NCBI GenBank assembly: GCA_963665575.2
Contig: CAXXDW010000003.1
Span: 868,001 to 932,000 of the forward strand
Direction of reading: 5' to 3'
Source of the DNA: Rariloculus sp963665575
GTDB taxonomy: Bacteria; Pseudomonadota; Gammaproteobacteria; Steroidobacterales; Rariloculaceae
Length of the DNA stretch: 64,000 nucleotides
Shown: in pieces, positions 17,187-23,654 of the stretch
Position numbering within the stretch: the stretch's first letter is position 1
Layout of the letters: every line of letters starts with the position of its first letter
The notes under the pieces: generated by a model
What the model saw: only the letters and a program-made list of their open reading frames with translations
The model's database searches: none
Told to the model about the DNA's origin: nothing
Program-made: the position numbers and the translations under genes

Positions 17187-19724
17187 TTAGAGTTCGTAGG
17201 CCTCGATTGAGGCAAACGAACCGTCCAAGATCAGATCGTCGACATTTGCGCCGCCGATATTGATTGCCGATTTTCCGCCGCAAAGAAGTGCCAGCCAAAA
17301 CCTGAGATCGCTATCAACTGACGGATTGCGGTCAAACTTGAAACGACGCGTTGCACGACTCGCCTGCATGTAGCCCGATAGTGGCGTAACTCCGTCACTC
17401 TTCGTAAATACGTACGTCGGTTTGATTTGCACAGCCCATTGTTCACCGTGCTGTTCCACGGCAAAGTGCAACGCCTCGATTTCAAACTCCGTGTACTTGC
17501 CGCGATCCCGTTTCTTGATCACTGTTCGCTTGATACCGCGACGGAGCGGTGAGTCGTAGGTGACGACGAGTTCTTCCGGCTTCTTTGCGATGAAGTGGGC
17601 TCTCTTTCTTAGAGAATCCACGGCAAGTTCAGGTTCGATGGAGCGCAAGTATCGCTCCCAATATTTTCCAATCAGCCACACCACATGGCGTCGAGTATCA
17701 GGCTCGGCTATCATCACTTTCAAGTCAATCTCTTCTAGGTAGTCGATATAGCCAACACGGCTCGACCAAGACTTAAACCCTGCTATATCATCAAATGACA
17801 TTGCATACCCGGACGTTCCAATCGCCGTCGGTTCGGAATCTTGCATCTGGCCTTTGCTAAACAGCGGCAACTTCCGATCCGCATAATCCGGGCTCAGTGG
17901 CAGCCGGTAAACTGACTTCGGAAAACTCAAGAATGGCAACAAATTGGCTACGTACAGTTCTCGCTCCTCCAATGCTGTCGCCGTTTGGCCTTTCCCATCC
18001 TTGTCGGTGACTGCCTGAAATAGCGATACCGACACGCACTGATTTTCTTCCGCAATTCGGAATTCGGCAGCCCCCTCGTGATCTTGCATCCGACGCAGGA
18101 CATCGACGAGCCCGGTCCCCTGCTTATCCATCCGCCCTAACGCGAAGAAAACATCAGCAATTAGCGGATTACGTACTTCATGCACACCGCGTCTTGGCTT
18201 GAATTTACCACTATCGTCCGGCTGCAGGCGACTGAGCACCCGGTCCGGCAACCCCCCGGCGGTGGAAAACGTCAGGCTTCGACCTGGAATCTGAACGATC
18301 GTGTTCAGACTTTTGTTCTCATAGTCGCGATGCGCCATCATGTTCACGAGCAACTCCGTCAACGCGCGCTCGTGAAACGCTGTTTTCTCGATAGAGTTCT
18401 GCGCCTTCTTGATGCGCAGCATAGGGTTGATGTCCTGTGACGTCAGAAATTCCATGACGTCTCGGTACTGCGTCAACAAGTTGCCGCGAAAAACGTATCG
18501 CCGCTTCTCGCCGAGTCGCACGACGGTCTGTAGGTGCGGAAGCTGATCCGTGACATCCAGACCGAACAACACGTAAAAGCCAAACGAAGGCACCCAACCC
18601 CCATCTGCTTCCCTCGTAATGAACGCGTGTTCATACAAAAGCCGCTCAAGGTCTGATGGATCTAGCTCTATGCTCAGTATTTTCTCAGCATAGGTTTGAA
18701 ATGTAGTGAATGCCAGGTCCCGGTCAGTGTCATTCAGCGACGTGTCCCGTGCAGGCTGACTGTCGAACGATCTCAGCGGGACATGTGTCGCTTGCCTAGG
18801 CGGCAGATCCAGTGTCCCCTGAAAGCCAGCCTTGTTGCTCAGACTTAGGTCGATATCGCCCACGGTTTCATCGAATCCTTCGATCTCGATAATCTGAAAG
18901 TTTGAGCCGATACGCTCCTTAAGCGTTAAGACGTTTGGATGAAGCGTAGTTCCGGATCGGATACACCAGAAGATGCCTCGGTTGTAGTTGTTCGACGCCG
19001 ATATTCCCTCGGTTAGGAGGTGCTCCATTATCGACGACTCTGCGCCTCGATATCCCAACACGACCAACGGCGCATATTGAATCATCTCGTGGATCTTCGA
19101 CACCAACGGTTCATACAGTCGTTGAGTCTCGTGTCGGGAATTCTGATCTCGATAGGTCTCGACCGCCCCATGCAGGTAAATGACCTGTGCCTTTCGATAT
19201 GGAGAGAACTGCACCAAGTCTCCCTCTGAACGATTGATCGCGATGACCTCCTTAATTTTGGGAACCTCATCCTTGAGAGCATCCTCTGCCAATGTATCGA
19301 AGTTTGTGGTGAGTATCGTGCCCAACAGACCGCGTCGGCAGAGATTGGCCAAGCTCCGATAACCGATACCAGGTCCAGCCGCCCGTTCGACCATGCGACG
19401 AAAAAACTCCCGCCGAAACTCCCTCGGCCGCAATAAGTATTCAACGGCTCTCGCGTAGTTGTCAGCGTAACTAGTGTTCTTGTACCAAGGCTGCCGTTCA
19501 AGGTGACGAATCCAATCGCCCGACATCACATTCGCCAACTCAACATCGGTGCCTAACACGTCCTTCGCATAGGCTGCCCTCCCAATCTGCCGTACTATCT
19601 CATCGGCCAAGGGAACTCCGGATGAGTAGCTCGCTCCCGCACCAATTAACACAATCGGGCGCGATTCTCGCTCCGGCTGAAAATGATAAATGAGTTGGTG
19701 AATTGAATCGTCAGAGCGTGACAT
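17187..19724 (-). CDS. SIR2 - GHKL-like ATPase - APAZ effector partner of the short Argonaute
   Basis: 845 residues in three parts. Residues 1-300 are SIR2-like: VLIGAGASYSSG (26-37), TTNFD with catalytic-type N141, and YLHG with H185. This is the NAD-hydrolysing class used in abortive infection. Residues about 355-570 match the COG2865-type ATP-binding module: SFGFYVLFG, ALTELLVNMMAHRDY with N461, GGLPDRV, RNPLIADVF and QGTGLV. Residues about 585-845 resemble APAZ: YVANLLPFLSFP, RKRAHFIAKK, VTYDSPLRRG and TYVFTKSDGVTPLSG. SIR2-APAZ proteins usually run 450-600 residues, so the extra ATPase is unusual. Likely action: target recognition by the Argonaute triggers NAD loss. The ATG at 19724 lacks a clear ribosome-binding site. 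Confidence 0.83.
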   Translation of the reverse strand: MSRSDDSIHQLIYHFQPERESRPIVLIGAGASYSSGVPLADEIVRQIGRAAYAKDVLGTDVELANVMSGDWIRHLERQPWYKNTSYADNYARAVEYLLRPREFRREFFRRMVERAAGPGIGYRSLANLCRRGLLGTILTTNFDTLAEDALKDEVPKIKEVIAINRSEGDLVQFSPYRKAQVIYLHGAVETYRDQNSRHETQRLYEPLVSKIHEMIQYAPLVVLGYRGAESSIMEHLLTEGISASNNYNRGIFWCIRSGTTLHPNVLTLKERIGSNFQIIEIEGFDETVGDIDLSLSNKAGFQGTLDLPPRQATHVPLRSFDSQPARDTSLNDTDRDLAFTTFQTYAEKILSIELDPSDLERLLYEHAFITREADGGWVPSFGFYVLFGLDVTDQLPHLQTVVRLGEKRRYVFRGNLLTQYRDVMEFLTSQDINPMLRIKKAQNSIEKTAFHERALTELLVNMMAHRDYENKSLNTIVQIPGRSLTFSTAGGLPDRVLSRLQPDDSGKFKPRRGVHEVRNPLIADVFFALGRMDKQGTGLVDVLRRMQDHEGAAEFRIAEENQCVSVSLFQAVTDKDGKGQTATALEERELYVANLLPFLSFPKSVYRLPLSPDYADRKLPLFSKGQMQDSEPTAIGTSGYAMSFDDIAGFKSWSSRVGYIDYLEEIDLKVMIAEPDTRRHVVWLIGKYWERYLRSIEPELAVDSLRKRAHFIAKKPEELVVTYDSPLRRGIKRTVIKKRDRGKYTEFEIEALHFAVEQHGEQWAVQIKPTYVFTKSDGVTPLSGYMQASRATRRFKFDRNPSVDSDLRFWLALLCGGKSAINIGGANVDDLILDGSFASIEAYEL

Positions 19725-19780
19725 CAGAACTACCGTTCGCTCAGTTCCGACGCGCTTGTGCCACTACGACTCATATCTAA

Positions 19781-20821
19781 CCTCAATGTTGCAGAAATTC
19801 GTGGCTGACGCGGTGCCGAGGTAAGGCGAGATGGGCGTCACTGCTGGTATTGTTGAGTTTGCAGACTTTGACAATGCCGAGCAGGAGGGGCCACATCTCG
19901 TGAGGTTAAGGAAAGCAGATTTGAAGCGGCGAATCAACGGTCAGTTGACGCTGCGCTAGGCGGCTCGCGGGCTGACGTCGTTTTCGGGACTTGAGCTGGT
20001 CGGACGGTTTATTCGGCAACTGGATCTGCTGGGGAGTTTGCGGCGTGTTGGCCCTGCGCTGCCGAGAAGCGATTTCGGCGGGGAGCGGCTGTCGCTGCTG
20101 GTGCTGGCGATGCTGATTGCGGGTGCTCGGCGGGTGCGTCACGTGGGTTATTTGCATGGCGATCCGCTGGTGGAGCGGTTGTGCGGTCTGGGTCGGTTGC
20201 CGAGCTGGCACACCCTGGGGCGTTGGCTGCGCGGTTTCGATGCCGGCGGGGTGAAGGCGCTGCTTGAGGTCAATGAGCGCCTGGTCGGGGACGTGATCGA
20301 GCGCAGCGGATTGCGTCGTCTGACGCTGGACGTGGACGGTTCGGTGGTGTCGACGGGGCTCAAGGTCGAGGGCGCGCGCCGGGGCTTCAACCCGCATCGG
20401 CGCAAGGTGCCGAGCTATTACCCGATCACGGCGTACGAGGCGAACACCGGTCAGGTGCTGCGGGTCGGCAACCGGGCGGGCAACGTGCATGACGGCAAGG
20501 CTTCGGTGAGCTTTCTGGACGAGCTGTTCGATCAGCTCGATGCGACGCTTGAGCGGCGGCCGGTGCTGGAAATGCGCATGGATGGGGCGTTTTTCCGCGA
20601 GGACGTGATCGATGTGCTGGACGCCGAGGGCGTGCAGTACGCGATCAAGGTGCCGTTTTATCGATGGCTGGGACTGAAGGAGCGGATCGCCGAGTGCCGG
20701 TATTGGGCGCCGGTGGACGAGTCGGTGGAGTGTTTCGAGCAGTGGCTTCCGGTGCCGGCCCGGTCGCGCAGGATGCGTGTCGTCATCTATCGCAAGCGGG
20801 TGCGTCACCGGTCCGCGAAGA
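19781..20821 (+). pseudogene. IS1380-family element, second copy, 3' truncated and carrying a premature stop
   Basis: The left terminal repeat CCTCAATGTTGCAGAAAT begins at 19781, again preceded by CTAA. The transposase frame from 19831 hits TAG at codon 43 and reopens further on, reaching both Asp boxes (DVDGSVV, MRMDGAFF). It is cut at 20821 by an IS3-family end. It retains the nine codons that the copy at 9511 has lost. The right end is missing, so the element is immobile. Confidence 0.9.
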
Positions 20822-20871
20822 TGAACCGCCCCGACTTTTCCGGAGGCTCCATCATTTGAGAGGATGGAGCA

Positions 20872-21192
20872 ATGGACAGACGCACGAGGTATTCCCCGGA
20901 AGTACGGGAACGGGCGGTTCGGATGGTGTTCGATCATGAAGGGGAGTATTCCTCGCAGTGGTCGGCCATGGTCTCGATATCGCAGAAATTTGGTTGCACG
21001 GCGGAGACGCTGCGCCGATGGGTACGCCAATCGGAGACGGATCGGGGTCGACGTGCCGGCCTGAGCACCGCGGAGCGTGATCGGCTCAAGGAGTTGGAGC
21101 GGGAGAACCGTGAGCTGCGCAGGGCCAACGAGATACTGCGCACGGCTTCGGCGTATTTTGCGCAGGCGGAGCTCGACCGCCGACGCCGATGA
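20872..21192 (+). CDS. IS3-family transposase OrfA
   Basis: 106 residues. It has the HTH_Tnp_1 pattern: RYSPEVRERAVRMVFDHEGE, KFGCTAETLRRWVRQSE, then a leucine-zipper stretch (RLKELERENRELRRANEIL) for dimerisation. It overlaps orfB by four bases. Because orfB is truncated it can only make the regulatory OrfA protein. Confidence 0.9.
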   Translation: MDRRTRYSPEVRERAVRMVFDHEGEYSSQWSAMVSISQKFGCTAETLRRWVRQSETDRGRRAGLSTAERDRLKELERENRELRRANEILRTASAYFAQAELDRRRR

Positions 21193-21310
21193 TGGTGGGT
21201 TACATCGACGAGCACAGGGAGCGTTTTGGGGTCGAGCCGATCTGCACGGTGTTGCCGATTGCCCCATCGACGTACTACGCCCACCGGGCCAGGACGCGGG
21301 ATCCGCTCGG
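21189..21310 (+). pseudogene. IS3-family transposase OrfB, 5' remnant
   Basis: About 40 residues of the OrfB N-terminus (YIDEHRERFGVEPICTVL, APSTYYAHRAR) before homology is lost. The DDE integrase core is absent. Confidence 0.8.
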
Positions 21311-21490
21311 CGTTCTTTCCTCCGCGAGTAACCTCGATGCGGTCAGAAACCGTTCCTGTCGAAGTTGTCTGTCGGCGGTTCGATAGCGCCATGCGGCGAA
21401 AAGCGCTGCCACCAGCGCAGCAAACATGAGGAAGGTCGTCTTGACGATCTCGACGATGACTTCCGAGCATCCCAAGGCCGATAGTTCCAT
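21275..21490 (-). CDS. Small membrane protein start, C-terminus replaced by IS3 sequence
   Basis: The ATG at 21490 has an AAAGGAG ribosome-binding site eight bases away. A hydrophobic segment (FLMFAALVAALFAAWRY) is followed by a charged helix (RTADRQLRQERFLTASRLL). This arrangement opens many pentapeptide-repeat and related membrane-anchored proteins. From about 21345 downstream the codons run into the IS3 fragment, so the original C-terminal domain is lost. Confidence 0.5.
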   Translation of the reverse strand: MELSALGCSEVIVEIVKTTFLMFAALVAALFAAWRYRTADRQLRQERFLTASRLLAEERTPSGSRVLARWA

Positions 21491-21968
21491 GCGGGATCTC
21501 CTTTCGGGCTGGACGAGTGCGCCTCAGAGCTTACATCCCCATCGCTTTGGCGACGACGTTTCCGACTGTTTCCATCTGGCCATCGACCACATCGCTCATT
21601 CACCGGACTTGACGCTGGTCAGCGATATCGGCATCTGGCCCAAGCGAAGCGAACACGGCGAATATCTCTCGGATCATTTTGGTGTGTGGGGCGACTTCCA
21701 GATACATTGGGACAAGGAAAAGATGCGAAGGGCTGCGATGGACCGGATGTCGGAGCCGCTGTCATTGGCACCCTACGACCCAAAGCTGGCGGCTGCGTGG
21801 AAAGAGTTCTACAAGAACGGCGATCAATCCAGACTCGTCGAATTGGGGTCTTTGCCAAGAGTGAACCAGAAAGTGCGGACTGACGGCTCGAAATCGCGCG
21901 CGAGGATGGGCCGAGATGCGTGCACACGATCGTCACCGAAGTTGGCGGTTAACAAGTACAGGGACTAG
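21426..21968 (+). CDS. Uncertain ORF, possible fragment
   Basis: The frame from about 21540 to 21870 encodes a globular-looking sequence (TLVSDIGIWPKRSEHGEYLS, FQIHWDKEKMRRAAMDRMSE), but its 5' end overlaps the minus-strand membrane gene. No ribosome-binding site or known family is evident. It may be a degraded gene. Confidence 0.25.
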   Translation: MRKVVLTISTMTSEHPKADSSMRDLLSGWTSAPQSLHPHRFGDDVSDCFHLAIDHIAHSPDLTLVSDIGIWPKRSEHGEYLSDHFGVWGDFQIHWDKEKMRRAAMDRMSEPLSLAPYDPKLAAAWKEFYKNGDQSRLVELGSLPRVNQKVRTDGSKSRARMGRDACTRSSPKLAVNKYRD

Positions 21969-22081
21969 CCCGGACATCTCCCCACACCTGCGGCAACCAC
22001 ACGGCCGCCGACACGCCGGACGGCAACACCGGCAGCCCCGCCACGAAACGTTGTCGATTATGGACAGGGTCGGTAGCATGC

Positions 22082-22744
22082 GTGGGAATTATGACGCGGA
22101 TGTGGCTCAGGTCTAGGTGGACGGCTTGGTTGGGTTGGGCGCTCGACTTTGCGGGATTGCCAGGAATGTTTGGTGACGGCGAGCTTTGGTGGAAGCTGGT
22201 TTCGTTTACTTGGGAATCGCAACTGGCACTCGTGCTGGTTTCGGTTGGCACTACGCTGCTGGTCGGAAACTGGATATCCAAAGCGGCATATAACATCACG
22301 ATGGGCCACACGGTTAGTTTCTCGCCGTGGCTGATGGTGCCCAGACGCCCGCAAATTCGCGCGTTTGACATGCCAATATTGGCTGCTGTCGAGCACTTGC
22401 TCAACACCACCGCGCATTCCTATACGCATCTGGATCGGGCAGAGCGAAAAGCAATGGAAAACCTTCACAATGCCATGTGTTCCGGGCGTCTTCTCGTGGT
22501 CGGGACAGAGAACGAATTCTCGTCACCGAAGCGAATTTCTGCGTGGACGTGTCGGCAGCTTGTCCCTATCGAATCGGTAATACCACGTTCGCCCGCCGCT
22601 CCCCAAGGGTTCACGTTCATACTGAGCCCACCAATAGATAACGTGCCCGATGAGCCTGTCCCTGTAGAGGAATCGGGTGCTTTCCGCAACCTGCGTGTGC
22701 GCAGTTCGGATTTGTATGCGATATGGCCGAAATATGAGAAATGA
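22082..22744 (+). CDS. Hypothetical membrane-associated protein, first of a coupled pair
   Basis: 220 residues from a GTG at 22082 (ATG alternatives at 22091 and 22100). There is one clear hydrophobic helix (ALVLVSVGTTLLVGNWI) near residues 48-65 and a cytoplasmic-looking remainder (LDRAERKAMENLHNAMCSGRL, VVGTENEFSSPKRISAW). The stop overlaps the next start in an ATGA, so the two proteins are probably made in step. The family is not recognised. The location between mobile remnants suggests an accessory, possibly defensive, role. Confidence 0.6.
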   Translation: MGIMTRMWLRSRWTAWLGWALDFAGLPGMFGDGELWWKLVSFTWESQLALVLVSVGTTLLVGNWISKAAYNITMGHTVSFSPWLMVPRRPQIRAFDMPILAAVEHLLNTTAHSYTHLDRAERKAMENLHNAMCSGRLLVVGTENEFSSPKRISAWTCRQLVPIESVIPRSPAAPQGFTFILSPPIDNVPDEPVPVEESGAFRNLRVRSSDLYAIWPKYEK

Positions 22745-23358
22745 CGGCTAAGGGACCGACTATGAGCGATCACCATTCCACCGTGCCAGCGTGTATTGAC
22801 GACGAAGACACCCGAGCGCAGCAAATTCTCGAAATCATCAACGCCATCCAAGCCAGACTGAACAGTGTTGACGTTCATGCCAGCGCGGACTGGAAAGAAT
22901 TCACGAAAGCGTTTAAGACGAGCCTTTGCAAGCTCGGTAAAGAGCGCCAGTTCCATGTGGGAGCCAGCAACGTTCCTTCAGAAGACCGCAACTATGGCGA
23001 ATGGCTGTATGACGTGACATGGCTTGATTACGACGATAAACACTTGTTGAACGTGCCATTGGTTGCCGAGATAGAGTGGGGCAACTGGTCGGCAATCAGA
23101 GACGACTTTGAGAAGCTTCTGCTTGCCCGTGCGGACGTTCGACTGATGATCTTCAGTGAGGAGCGCGATCGCAATATTGAGACCATTGTCGACCGCATGG
23201 TCGATCAGATACTCCGGTTTTGTGGCGAGCTTGTATGGGGCGAAGATTCGTGGTTGATTGGCGCACTCGAATGGGAAGACGAAAGTGAGCGCGGCTGGCG
23301 GTTGCGTTGGTTCACAACTACTACGGTGCCGTCGACTCTTAAGGGAATCGAGGTTTAG
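22741..23358 (+). CDS. Hypothetical protein with PD-(D/E)XK-like core, second of a coupled pair
   Basis: 205 residues (or 198 from the ATG at 22762, which has an AAGGGA site). The centre has WLYDVTWLDYDD followed by PLVAEIEWGNWSAIRDDFEKLLLARADVRLMIF. An Asp-bearing strand, an E-X-E strand and a Lys-bearing helix are reminiscent of PD-(D/E)XK nuclease folds, without the strict ExK spacing. The N-terminal helix (AQQILEIINAIQARLNSV) may be a dimer contact. Nuclease activity is only a suggestion. Confidence 0.6.
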   Translation: MTAKGPTMSDHHSTVPACIDDEDTRAQQILEIINAIQARLNSVDVHASADWKEFTKAFKTSLCKLGKERQFHVGASNVPSEDRNYGEWLYDVTWLDYDDKHLLNVPLVAEIEWGNWSAIRDDFEKLLLARADVRLMIFSEERDRNIETIVDRMVDQILRFCGELVWGEDSWLIGALEWEDESERGWRLRWFTTTTVPSTLKGIEV

Positions 23359-23366
23359 GAGGGACC

Positions 23367-23486
23367 ATGGTGTCCCAACCGAAGCTCAACCTGGACGTGG
23401 ACCTCAGGGGCGCGACGCCGGAAACGATGGCGCTGGCGTTGAGGCTACGACCGCGCCCCGGAGCAGCGCCCGTTGTCCGCGACTAG
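23367..23486 (+). CDS. Truncated small ORF (39 aa)
   Basis: The ATG at 23367 is preceded by AGGAGGG. The first 25 codons (QPKLNLDVDLRGATPETMAL) look like a genuine small-protein start. After about 23440 the frame runs through the complement of an IS1595 transposase tail and stops, so the gene has lost its 3' end. Confidence 0.4.
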   Translation: MVSQPKLNLDVDLRGATPETMALALRLRPRPGAAPVVRD

Positions 23487-23545
23487 GTCCGCGTAGCGAA
23501 GCCTTCGGCCGATCATCCGAGCGACAACATCCCACATCTGCGCAA
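23445..23545 (-). mobile_element. IS1595-family transposase C-terminal remnant
   Basis: The minus-strand residues VARMIGRRLRYADLVADNG, then SGARS and a stop, match the C-terminus of the transposase relic at 56358-57334 (MVARRLMYRELIADNG, SGARS, stop). About 100 bp survive. Confidence 0.65.
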
Positions 23546-23654
23546 GGGTGAACCGCACCGGGTTGTTCGGAGGCCTATTCAGGTGAAATGGAGGGACAAC
23601 CTCGACGGTGCGTGGGCAGTACCGCGCGATCAAATGTGCATTTTGCACAGAGCG

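Larger units (their letters stand above)
20822..21330 (+). mobile_element. IS3-family insertion sequence fragment (left end, orfA, start of orfB)
   Basis: The left terminal repeat TGAACCGCCCCGACTTTTCC starts at 20822, directly abutting the truncated IS1380 copy. It is followed by orfA and the first codons of orfB in the overlapping frame typical of programmed -1 frameshifting. Sequence homology ends near 21310-21345, where an unrelated minus-strand gene takes over. The right end is deleted. Confidence 0.85.

Noticed and set aside
9461..20821. Composite transposon made of the two same-orientation IS1380 copies carrying the Argonaute operon
   Set aside because: The first copy has its own CTAA duplication on both sides, showing independent insertion. 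The second lacks its right end. No outer duplication is visible.
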